Source: Candidatus Villigracilis proximus
GTDB lineage: Bacteria; Chloroflexota; Anaerolineae; Anaerolineales; Villigracilaceae
Direction of reading: 5' to 3'
DNA length: 64,000 nt
Assembly (NCBI GenBank): GCA_016715195.1
Contig: JADKBB010000005.1
Location: 89,688-153,687, forward strand
Shown here: piece by piece, positions 32,993 through 41,041 of the stretch
Layout of the letters: every line of letters starts with the position of its first letter
Position numbering within the stretch: the stretch's first letter is position 1
Position numbers and translations under genes: made by a program
The notes under the pieces: model-generated
What the model was told of the DNA's origin: nothing
What the model saw: only the letters and a program-made list of their open reading frames with translations
Database searches by the model: none

Positions 32993-33811
32993 TTATCTCT
33001 TGAATTTGGCAGTGGAATGTGGATCTCGTAAGGATGCAGTTGGGCGGTCTGCTGATGCGTGCTGAAGCGGAGCAGTGTCTTTCAGGTCTGGGCGTGGCGG
33101 CGGATTGTCCTGTCCAAAAATAAGCGCAACACCTGCCAGTGAAATTACATCTCCGGGATAAAGCACACTTTGACTGGTGCGCTGTCCATTTACAAATGTG
33201 CCCCCGGTTGAATTTAAGTCAAAAACCACATAGCGTCCTTTGATGGAGCGTAGTTGTGCATGATTGCGAGACACACGCGGATCATCAATGATCAATTGAT
33301 TATCCAGTCTGCGGCCAATATTAACCACGGAAAGCACGAGCGGGAATACTTTTACCCCTTCCACAATTAAAAAAGCGTTCTCGGGTAATTTTCCACTGTC
33401 TTCAAGACTTCCAGTGTCAAGTGGGGTTGCGTTTGTTTCTGCCATTGATTCGACCCTATGTGACGCCACAATTTCAGCATCACTTGTTGATATTTTTTCA
33501 TCTGTTGCGATGGTAACTGTAGGCGTTATTGTAAACCTAAAACCTGCTTCCTGGGCAACCGTGGTAATGGAATGCAATAGTACTGTAAGCAATTGCGCAT
33601 CCTGCCACTTGGCGGCAGTCAACGGATGCATGATCAGCGTATATACATCCGGCGCTGCGATTGAACCATCTTCCAGGAATATTGTGTTTAATTGGATCGC
33701 TGCTGCCAGTTTCTGAATGATCACATCTTCAACTTTTTTACCCGGCAGAACATTTAATAAATCCACTTCAACCAACGATTGCAAACGTGCTTCAAGTTCT
33801 TTTAGATTCAT
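32993..33811 (-). CDS. DUF3662-type N-terminus plus FHA domain (FhaA-like)
   Basis: 272 residues. Residues 1-110 resemble the FhaA N-terminal domain (LKELEARLQSLVEVDLLNVL, EVIIQKL-like helix, TLIMHPLTAAKWQDAQLLTV). After a low-complexity linker comes FHA at about 155-240 (LSVVNIGRRLDNQLIIDDPR, VSRNHAQLRSIKGRYVVFDL, NSTGGTFVNGQRTSQSVLYP). Soluble. In actinobacteria FhaA recruits division and wall proteins to the poles. Gap to the FhaB-like gene is six bases. Confidence 0.9.
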   Translation of the reverse strand: MNLKELEARLQSLVEVDLLNVLPGKKVEDVIIQKLAAAIQLNTIFLEDGSIAAPDVYTLIMHPLTAAKWQDAQLLTVLLHSITTVAQEAGFRFTITPTVTIATDEKISTSDAEIVASHRVESMAETNATPLDTGSLEDSGKLPENAFLIVEGVKVFPLVLSVVNIGRRLDNQLIIDDPRVSRNHAQLRSIKGRYVVFDLNSTGGTFVNGQRTSQSVLYPGDVISLAGVALIFGQDNPPPRPDLKDTAPLQHASADRPTASLRDPHSTAKFKR

Positions 33812-33831
33812 TCTCTGTTATCTTTTTATCT

Positions 33832-34419
33832 CTATTTTAAGGCTTGCTTACAATTTGGGCACTTTTTATCACTACTCTTAACCACATAACCACAATTTCT
33901 ACACGTAACAGGCTGCATGTTTCCAAGGGGTGCGCCGCAAGCCAGACATGAAGGCTCTCCCACAGGGTTTGCCGTATGGCAGTATTCACAAGTCAAGCGT
34001 TTGAGTTTGTCCGATAGATCAGTGGAGGCCCCAAGCGCCCGCGCAGACTGATCGATCACCTGCCAGATGCGGTCACTCATTTGCAGATGTTCAATATCCT
34101 GAGCGATATCATCCAATCGCCCCAAAAGGCTGAATGGATTGCGTAAAGCAGCAAGCGCGCTCATGCCAAGGCTTGCCGCCACCCCCAGCCAGGCTTGTTG
34201 CCCCAACTCGATCATAATTCCATCCTCAATTTTTTGGATGGTCACCGTCATTGCGGTTTGCCCGCCAGACATCGCTTCGGGGCGTGAGCCGATTTGCACA
34301 ACCATCTTATCGCTTTTTCCAAGTGTTTGCGCGCGCAGATTCCCTTGATTGAATTCGCCCAGTAAAGTCTGTGCAACATCTACAGGTTTTATTTTTCCGT
34401 GAAAGATTCGTCGTTCCAT
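33832..34419 (-). CDS. Zinc-ribbon protein of unknown function
   Basis: 195 residues from ATG 34419 (MERRIFHGKIKPVDVAQTLL). The N-terminal part resembles small lipid- or membrane-interacting domains of unknown function, with a hydrophobic stretch WLGVAASLGMSALAAL. The C-terminus holds two zinc ribbons: CEYCHTANPVGEPSCLACG and CRNCGYVVKSSDKKCPNC. First gene of the FHA/SEDS operon. The upstream extension to 34635 has no homology and runs through the divergent gene, so I reject it. A perfect TATAAT lies six bases before the ATG. Confidence 0.82.
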   Translation of the reverse strand: MERRIFHGKIKPVDVAQTLLGEFNQGNLRAQTLGKSDKMVVQIGSRPEAMSGGQTAMTVTIQKIEDGIMIELGQQAWLGVAASLGMSALAALRNPFSLLGRLDDIAQDIEHLQMSDRIWQVIDQSARALGASTDLSDKLKRLTCEYCHTANPVGEPSCLACGAPLGNMQPVTCRNCGYVVKSSDKKCPNCKQALK

Positions 34420-34425
34420 AAGTAG

Positions 34426-34433
34426 ATTATAAT
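34426..34433. promoter_or_regulatory. Divergent -10 element between zinc-ribbon and SH3 genes
   Basis: ATTATAAT reads as TATAAT on both strands. On the minus strand it is followed by CTACTT and the ATG at 34419, so that transcript would be leaderless. On the plus strand it lies about 35 bases before the ATG at 34468. -35 matches are weak on both sides. Confidence 0.55.
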
Positions 34434-34467
34434 CGTCTTTGCGATTCTCCTTAAGAGTTATACGAAA

Positions 34468-35079
34468 ATGAAGCGACCCTGGTTTCACCCCATTATTTTT
34501 ATCCCCCTGATTGTCCTGCTTTCTCTTTGGACATTTTCCGCATCCACCCTGACCGTTGTACTGGCTCAGCAACCGACAGAGACTCCCGCCGCTGGTGCAG
34601 GGATGTTTATTACCGTTGTCACCGATGAACCGCAAATTAATGTGAGGCTGGGTCCGAGTTCCTCCATCTATCCGATCGTAGGGACATTGTTACGCGGCGC
34701 AACTGCTCCTGCCTTGGGCCGCTCCTCAGGCGGAGATTGGATTCAGATCGAATATCCGGGCGCGCCAAATAATAAAGGTTGGGTATACTCTCCGCTCGTG
34801 CAAGTTTCTCCGGGAGTATTGTTATTAGTAGAGCCGCCTCCTACCCCTGCGCAGCCACCAACAGCCACGATCGACCCAACCCTTGCTGCGCAATTTAATA
34901 TTATCCCTACAAATACCCGTTTGCCGACCTTCACTCCACCTCCGTCGTTAGTCATTACGGTATATACGCCAGCACCTTCCTTAAATCGTGATAATTCCGT
35001 TCCTTTGGGAATTATTATTGCAGCTCTTGCGATATTAGGCGTAATCGGATTTTTTCTTTCCGTGTTTATTCGCCGCTAG
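34468..35079 (+). CDS. Secreted SH3-domain protein with C-terminal anchor (copy 1)
   Basis: 203 residues: signal peptide (about 1-33, ending near LAQQ), a bacterial SH3 domain (about 45-120: INVRLGPSSSIYPIVGTLLR, DWIQIEYPGAPNNKGWVYSP), a Pro/Thr-rich stalk (PPPTPAQPPTATIDPTLAAQ, TRLPTFTPPPS) and a C-terminal helix (about 178-200, LGIIIAALAILGVIGFFLSV) ending in RR. It is probably exposed at the wall side. Divergent from the FHA/SEDS operon and followed 22 bases later by a paralogue. Confidence 0.87.
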   Translation: MKRPWFHPIIFIPLIVLLSLWTFSASTLTVVLAQQPTETPAAGAGMFITVVTDEPQINVRLGPSSSIYPIVGTLLRGATAPALGRSSGGDWIQIEYPGAPNNKGWVYSPLVQVSPGVLLLVEPPPTPAQPPTATIDPTLAAQFNIIPTNTRLPTFTPPPSLVITVYTPAPSLNRDNSVPLGIIIAALAILGVIGFFLSVFIRR

Positions 35080-35101
35080 TTTTTGATAACTACATAAACT
35101 C

Positions 35102-35722
35102 ATGTATAAATTTAAACTTTTTGTCTTTATGTTTCTTATGTTTGGGGGCATTGGATTTGCGTTTTATTCTCCACTACAGACATCTGTCCATGCCCAGCAG
35201 CCAACCGGGTCTGTCCCCACAGTTACGGGCACACCGTCTGGTGCGATAGTGGCTTTGTATCTTGACGAGAACCGACCTCAGGAAAATGTCTACTCAGGGC
35301 CAAGCTCCTATCTTTATCCGGCAGTTGGGCTTTTATTGGCCGGGCAGGAAGTGCCGGCTTATGGTTACTCTGAAGACAAAGATTGGATTCAAATATATTA
35401 CCCCGGCGTACCTAATTCTGTGGCATGGGTATATGCACCGTTTGTAAAAGTAGTAAAGGCGGGTGAGTTACCTATTCTAAGAGCCCCCTCTACGCCAACA
35501 CCTGGTTCAACCCCCACGATAGATCCAACTTTGGCCGCAGCATTTATTGACCCCGTCACCCCCACCCGATTGCCCACTTTCACACCACCGGCACCTCTGG
35601 AGATCGTAACTTTTGTTGATGATGCATCAGCCGCAAACCGCATACCCTTGGGATTGCTTATCTTCGGTTTGGGATTCATTGGCGGGTTGGGTGCTCTAAT
35701 TTCATTTCTACGCGGTCGATAG
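35102..35722 (+). CDS. Secreted SH3-domain protein with C-terminal anchor (copy 2)
   Basis: 206 residues with the same plan as the preceding gene: signal peptide (FKLFVFMFLMFGGIGFAFYS), SH3 domain (ENVYSGPSSYLYPAVGLLLA, DWIQIYYPGVPNSVAWVYAP), stalk containing TIDPTLAAAF and TRLPTFTPPAPL, and a C-terminal helix. The stalk phrases are nearly identical to copy 1 while the SH3 part has diverged, so this is an old tandem duplication. Ligand unknown; peptidoglycan is usual for bacterial SH3 domains. Confidence 0.87.
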   Translation: MYKFKLFVFMFLMFGGIGFAFYSPLQTSVHAQQPTGSVPTVTGTPSGAIVALYLDENRPQENVYSGPSSYLYPAVGLLLAGQEVPAYGYSEDKDWIQIYYPGVPNSVAWVYAPFVKVVKAGELPILRAPSTPTPGSTPTIDPTLAAAFIDPVTPTRLPTFTPPAPLEIVTFVDDASAANRIPLGLLIFGLGFIGGLGALISFLRGR

Positions 35723-35850
35723 ATTAAGCTGCGTTATTTAACCAAAGCGCTTAACTCATTTTATGCAGTGTTTCTTCAAAAGCCTGCCTTTTTGAATTGC
35801 AGATGTTGGCTTTATAGGTGAGATGACAACCTCTTCAAAGGATTTTAAAA

Positions 35851-35878
35851 AATGACCGGATTATCCGGTCATTTTTGT
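35851..35878. terminator. Bidirectional terminator
   Basis: AATGACCGGA (35851-35860), TTA loop, TCCGGTCATT (35864-35873), with an A-run before and TTTTT after. Serves the SH3 pair and the convergent A-type carrier gene. Confidence 0.88.
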
Positions 35879-35889
35879 ATATTTCTAAA

Positions 35890-36306
35890 TTAGTTACTGC
35901 AACCGCACGCTCCACCGCCGCCGCAGCCGCAGGAACCGCTATCCGCACTGCTGTTGCTTCCACATGCGCAACCGCCTTCGCCATGTTCCTTTTTAGCGCT
36001 TGGGCTGTTTACTGCGAACCCCGCGCCGTGTTGAGGATCATTTACGAAGTCAATTGTGGCATCGCGTAAGTAGTCGATGGAAACATTATCAATAACAACC
36101 TGCACACCATTTGCGTTGAAGATTGTGTCAACATCACGGAAGTTATTATCAAGCGCCATTCCAAAGTTGACGCCGCAGCAACCGCCGCTGGCAACATAAA
36201 CGCGCAATGCGTAACCTTCAAGATTGCGTTGTTCAAGAATATCTTTGACTGCCTGGCTTGCCGCCGGGGTTAATGTGAAGAGTTGGGTTTCAATTTCTTG
36301 GAGCAT
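35890..36306 (-). CDS. A-type iron-sulfur carrier (IscA/HesB family) with Cys-Gly-rich tail
   Basis: 138 residues. Residues about 5-110 are the HesB/IscA fold (LFTLTPAASQAVKDILEQRN, LRVYVASGGCCGVNFGMALD, VQVVIDNVSIDYLRDATIDF). The usual C-terminal CGCGxSF is replaced by a longer tail with repeated CAC, CGC, CGCGGGG and CGC groups. Probably carries an Fe-S cluster or metal. ATG 36306 has AAGGAG ten bases upstream; the longer frame to 36345 lacks homology. Confidence 0.88.
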   Translation of the reverse strand: MLQEIETQLFTLTPAASQAVKDILEQRNLEGYALRVYVASGGCCGVNFGMALDNNFRDVDTIFNANGVQVVIDNVSIDYLRDATIDFVNDPQHGAGFAVNSPSAKKEHGEGGCACGSNSSADSGSCGCGGGGACGCSN

Positions 36307-36345
36307 GTTTTTTTTCTCCTTATGGGGTACGTCTAATTTCGCCAA

Positions 36346-36374
36346 ATATTATCAGGTTTGGAGTGCAATGTCAA
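36346..36374 (-). promoter_or_regulatory. Promoter of the A-type carrier gene
   Basis: On the minus strand TTGACA (36374-36369), 17-base spacer, TAATAT (36351-36346). About 40 bases upstream of ATG 36306. Confidence 0.75.
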
Positions 36375-36415
36375 CTTTTATGCTGTGCCTGCTTCGCCTG
36401 ATGGTATTGCTTTTC

Positions 36416-36444
36416 TTGACACATTCTATTTGCAACTGTAAAAT
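36416..36444 (+). promoter_or_regulatory. hppA: Promoter of the pyrophosphatase gene
   Basis: TTGACA (36416-36421), 17-base spacer, TAAAAT (36439-36444). Transcription should start near 36451. The leader then holds a hairpin ATAGGC-GCAA-GCCTAT (36456-36471) with a GNRA tetraloop close to the 5' end, probably a stabilising stem. Confidence 0.8.
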
Positions 36445-36503
36445 CTCTTTACTAAATAGGCGCAAGCCTATACATATCCTATATCTTGGAAGGAATAACC
36501 TAC

Positions 36504-38885
36504 ATGTTTGAAATGGGACTTACTTCGTTGGAGACAACCGCGATTTGGGCTGTATTTGGAATCGCAATTGTCGGTTTGTTGTATGCAGTGTTTCTGCGTT
36601 CGCAGATTTTGCAGGAAGACAAAGGCACTGAAAAGATGCAGGAAGTTTGGAACGCGATCAAAGATGGAGCGAATGCTTATTTACAGAAGCAGTTACGCTC
36701 CATTTTGCCTTTAATCGCTGTTTTGACTGTGGTACTTTTTTTCTCAGTCTACATTGTTCCGCCAACTCCTGAGGCGTTGGAGCGTTTTGGAAATTCTTCG
36801 CCCGATCAAGTACGTTTAATTATTGGCTTCGCGCGCGCGATCGCTTTCGTGATGGGCGCAGGTTTCTCTTTGGCTGTAGGTCGAATTGGTATGCGTATGG
36901 CGGTTGAAGCCAACGTACGCGTCGCATCAGCTTCCAAACGTTCATTTGGTGAAGCACTTCGCATTGCATATCGTGCGGGCACTGTCACAGGAATGTTAAC
37001 CGATGGTCTGGGCTTGCTCGGTGGAACCATCATCTTTATGATCCTTGGTATCGCTGCTCCTGATGCTTTGCTTGGCTTCGGCTTTGGCGGCACACTCCTC
37101 GCGTTGTTCATGCGTGTGGGTGGTGGTATCTTCACCAAAGCAGCAGACGTCGGCGCTGATCTGGTTGGGAAAGTGGAAGCAGGCATCCCTGAGGATGATC
37201 CGAGAAATCCGGCTGTGATCGCTGACCTCGTTGGTGACAACGTCGGCGATTGCGCAGGTATGGCCGCTGATATTTTTGAATCCTATGAAGTGACGATCGT
37301 TTCCGGCTTGATTCTTGGTTTGGCGCTCTGGCATATTACAGACCGCCTTGAGTGGATCATCTTCCCGCTCATGGTTCGTGGTATCGGCGTATTTTCCTCC
37401 ATTATCGGAACGTATTTTGTGAAGGCTGGAAAGACCGGCAAGAGCGAAGATGCGATGAAGGCCATTTTTAGCGGCTTTTTGACTTCTGCTGTAGTTTCTG
37501 CTGCGCTTTTCTTCATTGCTGGTTTCTTATATTTAAGTACGCCTGAAATGAGTGAGTGGGGTGGATGGTGGCGTTTGCCGATGGCAGTAGGTGTTGGCGT
37601 TTTGCTTGCGATCGTGATTGATCGTTTGACCGAGTATTTCACCGGTACACATGCTTCTCCTGTGAACGAAGTGAAAAAAGCTGCTGATACCGGCCCTGCG
37701 ACTTTGATCCTTAACGGAATTTCTCTTGGTTTTGAATCTTCTGTTTGGTCAGTGCTTGTGATCGCAATTACCATTCTCGCGTCCATTGCTATTTTCGGCA
37801 CAATTGACAATCCTTCTCTTGATGCCGTTGGCCGCTCAACCTTTATCTTGTATGGGGTTGCAATGACTGGTATCGGTATGTTGACCCTCACTGGTAATAA
37901 CGTAGCGATGGACTCTTTTGGTCCAATCTCTGATAACGCGAATGGTATTGGTGAAATGGCCTGGTCTGGTAAAACAGATAAGGAAACCAAAGATGCCCAG
38001 CAGATCATGGCTGATCTTGATGCAGTTGGCAATACAACCAAGGCGATTACAAAAGGTGTTGCCATTGGTTCCGCTGTAATTGCGGCTGTTTCGCTTTTTG
38101 GCTCATTCCTTGTGGATGTATCCCGCGCGCAAGCCAGTCTGGGGACTCCTTTAGCTGAGCAGATTCAGGCAATCGGTATTCGTGTGGATGTTCCCCAGGT
38201 TTTTGTAGGTATGTTGATCGGTGGTGCCTTACCCTGGTTGTTCTCTTCATTTGCCATTCAAGCAGTTAGTCGTGCTGCCTCTCTCATTGTATTGGAAGTG
38301 CGCCGTCAATTTAAACTGGGTGTGCTCGAAGGAAAAGTTAAACCTGATTATGCACAGGCGGTTGAAATTTCCACAACTGCTGCACAAAAGGAATTGGTAT
38401 CTCTTGCTTTGCTCGGCATTGTGACTCCAATTGTGGTGGGATTGTTCTTGCAAGTTGAAGCTCTTGGCGGTTTCCTGGCAGGCATCATTGTTTCAGGTCA
38501 ATTGCTGGCTGTATTCTTGAATAATTCCGGTGGTGCATGGGATAATGCGAAGAAATTGATCGAAGATGAACCCAAAGACCCGGCTAAGAACCTTGGCAAA
38601 GGTTCCGAACGTCACAAGGCTGGTGTAGTGGGTGACACTGTTGGTGATCCTTTCAAGGATACTGCTGGTCCTGCGCTTAACCCGATGATCAAAGTAGTAA
38701 ACCTCGTAGCTGTTATTATTGCTCCGATCGTAGTGCAATATGCCGGTGCAACTGGGGTTACTCAGTTTGTAGTTTTGGCTGTTGGTACGGCTTTGCTTGG
38801 CTTGCTGGCTTGGGCAGTCATGCGTTCCAAAGCGCCTGCTCCTTCAATGATTGTTGCTGAAGAAGTGAAGCCTAAGAATAAATAA
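36504..38885 (+). CDS. hppA: Membrane-bound proton-pumping pyrophosphatase, K+-independent type
   Basis: Couples PPi hydrolysis to H+ export. About 793 residues with 15-16 helices. PPi site DVGADLVGKVEAGIPEDDPR, NPAVIADLVGDNVGDCAGMA and the C-terminal GDTVGDPFKDTAGPALNPM. The sequence GNTTKAITKG carries Lys (residue 513) at the position that is Ala in K+-dependent enzymes, which by published work on this family indicates K+ independence and H+ pumping. ATG 36504 is chosen, with GGAAGGA nine bases upstream, over the TTG at 36486. Monocistronic with strong promoter and terminator. Confidence 0.96.
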   Translation: MFEMGLTSLETTAIWAVFGIAIVGLLYAVFLRSQILQEDKGTEKMQEVWNAIKDGANAYLQKQLRSILPLIAVLTVVLFFSVYIVPPTPEALERFGNSSPDQVRLIIGFARAIAFVMGAGFSLAVGRIGMRMAVEANVRVASASKRSFGEALRIAYRAGTVTGMLTDGLGLLGGTIIFMILGIAAPDALLGFGFGGTLLALFMRVGGGIFTKAADVGADLVGKVEAGIPEDDPRNPAVIADLVGDNVGDCAGMAADIFESYEVTIVSGLILGLALWHITDRLEWIIFPLMVRGIGVFSSIIGTYFVKAGKTGKSEDAMKAIFSGFLTSAVVSAALFFIAGFLYLSTPEMSEWGGWWRLPMAVGVGVLLAIVIDRLTEYFTGTHASPVNEVKKAADTGPATLILNGISLGFESSVWSVLVIAITILASIAIFGTIDNPSLDAVGRSTFILYGVAMTGIGMLTLTGNNVAMDSFGPISDNANGIGEMAWSGKTDKETKDAQQIMADLDAVGNTTKAITKGVAIGSAVIAAVSLFGSFLVDVSRAQASLGTPLAEQIQAIGIRVDVPQVFVGMLIGGALPWLFSSFAIQAVSRAASLIVLEVRRQFKLGVLEGKVKPDYAQAVEISTTAAQKELVSLALLGIVTPIVVGLFLQVEALGGFLAGIIVSGQLLAVFLNNSGGAWDNAKKLIEDEPKDPAKNLGKGSERHKAGVVGDTVGDPFKDTAGPALNPMIKVVNLVAVIIAPIVVQYAGATGVTQFVVLAVGTALLGLLAWAVMRSKAPAPSMIVAEEVKPKNK

Positions 38886-38920
38886 ATTTAATTACCCAAG
38901 TTGTTGGGTGTAGTAAAAGG

Positions 38921-38981
38921 ACAAGCCTTCCGGTATATTTATTGTGCGAAAGCACAAAATACGCTGGAGGGCTTGTTTTTT
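38921..38981 (+). terminator. Terminator of hppA
   Basis: ACAAGCCTTCC (38921-38931) pairs with GGAGGGCTTGT (38966-38976), followed by TTTTTT. The long arms continue inward to TTGTGC-GAAA-GCACAA. A smaller CCCAA-GTTG-TTGGG hairpin lies just before it (38895-38908). Confidence 0.88.
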
Positions 38982-39082
38982 ATGGAAACCTTACGAAATG
39001 CAAATTAAGTTTACCCTCCTGATTCGCAATTTTGTACATGTCAAAAGCAGTAAAAAATAAATCGCATTGGAGCATAAATAGT

Positions 39083-40406
39083 ATGGCTACTTATAAATTT
39101 CCTCATAACTTTCTCTGGGGTGCAGCATCTGCCGCTTATCAAGTCGAAGGCGCGTGGAATGAAGACGGCAAAGGCGAATCCATTTGGGATCGCTTTAGCC
39201 ATACGTCTGGCAAGATTGATGATAATTTGACCGGGGATATTGCCTGTGATCATTATCATCGCTTTGAAGAAGATATTGCCCTCATGCGCCAGCTCGGACT
39301 CAAAGCCTATCGTTTCTCCATTAGCTGGGCGCGTGTCCTTCCCAATGGACGTGAACGGATCAATCCTGCGGGCCTCGATTTCTATGATCGTCTGGTGGAT
39401 GCGTTATGCGCCGCTAATGTTGAACCATTTCCTAACTCTCTACCACTGGGATCTGCCTCAAGCCTTGCAAGATGAAGGTGGCTGGGAAAATCGCAACACC
39501 GCCTATGCCTTCGCTGATTACTCAGCTTTGATGGTCAAACGCCTCGGTGACCGTGTGAAGTATTGGACGACTTTTAATGAACCCAGCGTTGTTACTTTTG
39601 ATGGAAACCTTTCCGGTAAACATGCTCCTGGTATTCAAGATGCACGCGTTGCATATCAAGTGGCGCATAATCTAATGGTCGCGCACGGACTTGGTGTGCA
39701 GGCAATTCGTAATACAAATTCAAAAGTGGAAGCTGGGATCGTTCTCAATCTTTGGATGGCTGACCCGGCCACAGACTCACCTGAAGATATTGCAGCAGCC
39801 GAAGCTGCCTGGGATAGCAGTGAAACCCTTTTTCTTGATCCCATCTTTAAGGGGCATTATCCACTGGCTGTCTATGATCTGGTGGGTGAGGATATGCCGA
39901 AGATTCAAGATGGTGACATGGCGTTGATCTCACAGGAGCTTGATTATGTAGGAATTAACTTTTACTCACGCAATCTTGTTAGCGCTGCGCAGAAAATTGA
40001 TAAAGTACCGGGCTCGGAATATACAGAGATGGGCTGGGAAGTTTGTGCGCCTGCCATGCGTCGCATGCTTGTAAAAATAAATAACGATTACAAATTGCCC
40101 CCGATCTATATCACTGAAAATGGTTCGGCGTTCAAAGACGAAGTCAGCGCAGACGGGAAAGTCCACGATCCACGCCGGCTCGACTATCTAAAGCAGCATT
40201 TCATTCAGACCCGCCTCGCCATGCAGGATGGCGTGGATATCCGCGGATACATGGTCTGGTCGCTCATGGACAATTTTGAATGGGGACATGGGTTTACAAA
40301 ACGCTTTGGTCTTGTACGCGTGGATTATGAAACTCAGAAACGCACCGTCAAAGATTCTGGTGACTGGTATGCGGAAGTAACCCGCACGAATCAAATCCAC
40401 GATTGA
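39083..40406 (+). pseudogene. GH1 beta-glucosidase, interrupted by a one-base insertion
   Basis: Together the two frames make a complete family 1 glycosidase of about 441 residues: FPHNFLWGAASAAYQVEGAW, SIWDRFSHTSGKI, YRFSISWARVLPNG, acid/base Glu in TTFNEPSV, nucleophile Glu in ITENGSAF, and SLMDNFEWGHGFTKRFGL. At 39431-39432 one extra C turns EPFLTLYHWDLPQ into EPFPNSLPLG and an early stop at 39475. Removing it restores the family sequence exactly. Start MATYKFP at 39083 is favoured. Hydrolyses beta-glucosides or related disaccharides in the cytoplasm; no signal peptide. Likely sequencing error, so probably functional. Confidence 0.9.
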
Positions 40407-40453
40407 GATTGATGTTAACAATATAAATGGAAGATTCCAAGCCTGGTGAGAAC

Positions 40454-41008
40454 ATGAAAATTATCACTTTGACAAAAGAGGACGAATCCCTTGTTCAACA
40501 AGCGGCGCAAATATTAATGGACGCTTTTCGCGAGCATTGGCCCGAAGCATGGCCCACTATAAAAGATGCGCAACAGGAAATTCTCGAAATGCTTGATGCA
40601 GAACGTATTTGCCGCGCTGTAATTGATGATCAGAGAAAACTGCTCGGCATCATCGGTGGGATTCCTCAATATGACGGTCATGTATGGGAACTTCATCCGC
40701 TTGCCATTCAACCGGAGATGCAGGGCCGGGGAATTGGCAAAATGTTGGCCGAAGATTTTGAGGAACAGGTGCGCCAGCAGGGCGGATTAACCATCACGCT
40801 CGGTTCGGATGACGAAGATCATATGACTTCACTTTCTGATGTTAATTTGTTTGAAAACTTGTGGGATCAGGTTAAGAATATTCGCAACTTGAAACATCAT
40901 CCCTATGAGTTCTACCAAAAAATGGGATATGTCATCACGGGCGTTGTCCCGAATGCGAATGGAATTGGCAAGCCCGACATTATCATGTCAAAGCGGGTTA
41001 TAAATTAA
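40454..41008 (+). CDS. GNAT N-acetyltransferase, aminoglycoside 6'-acetyltransferase-like
   Basis: 184 residues from ATG 40454 (GGTGAG upstream; an in-frame ATG at 40427 is possible). Acetyl-CoA site PLAIQPEMQGRGIGKMLAED, C-terminal HHPYEFYQKMGYVITGVVPN and GKPDIIMSKR, which resemble AAC(6')-type enzymes. The natural substrate is unknown. Placed between a beta-glucosidase and a GH127-like gene, an amino-sugar or housekeeping role is as likely as resistance. Confidence 0.85.
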   Translation: MKIITLTKEDESLVQQAAQILMDAFREHWPEAWPTIKDAQQEILEMLDAERICRAVIDDQRKLLGIIGGIPQYDGHVWELHPLAIQPEMQGRGIGKMLAEDFEEQVRQQGGLTITLGSDDEDHMTSLSDVNLFENLWDQVKNIRNLKHHPYEFYQKMGYVITGVVPNANGIGKPDIIMSKRVIN

Positions 41009-41041
41009 ATCCGCGTTGAGTTGGCGCATACACTATAAATT

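Noticed and set aside
34420..34635. N-terminal extension of the zinc-ribbon protein through the divergent gene
   Set aside because: The extra 72 residues have no domain, and the ATG at 34419 has a perfect -10 box six bases upstream.
37283..38065. Long open frame of 260 codons antisense to hppA
   Set aside because: It lies inside a strongly conserved pyrophosphatase gene, has no start context and no family features; it reflects the codon pattern of the sense strand.
39240..40406. Second, independent beta-glucosidase gene
   Set aside because: Its first 60 codons are out-of-frame reading of the upstream part; it is the continuation of the 39083 gene after a one-base insertion.
40454..41008. 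Aminoglycoside resistance gene
   Set aside because: The protein resembles AAC(6') enzymes, but there is no mobile or resistance context and substrate cannot be inferred from sequence.
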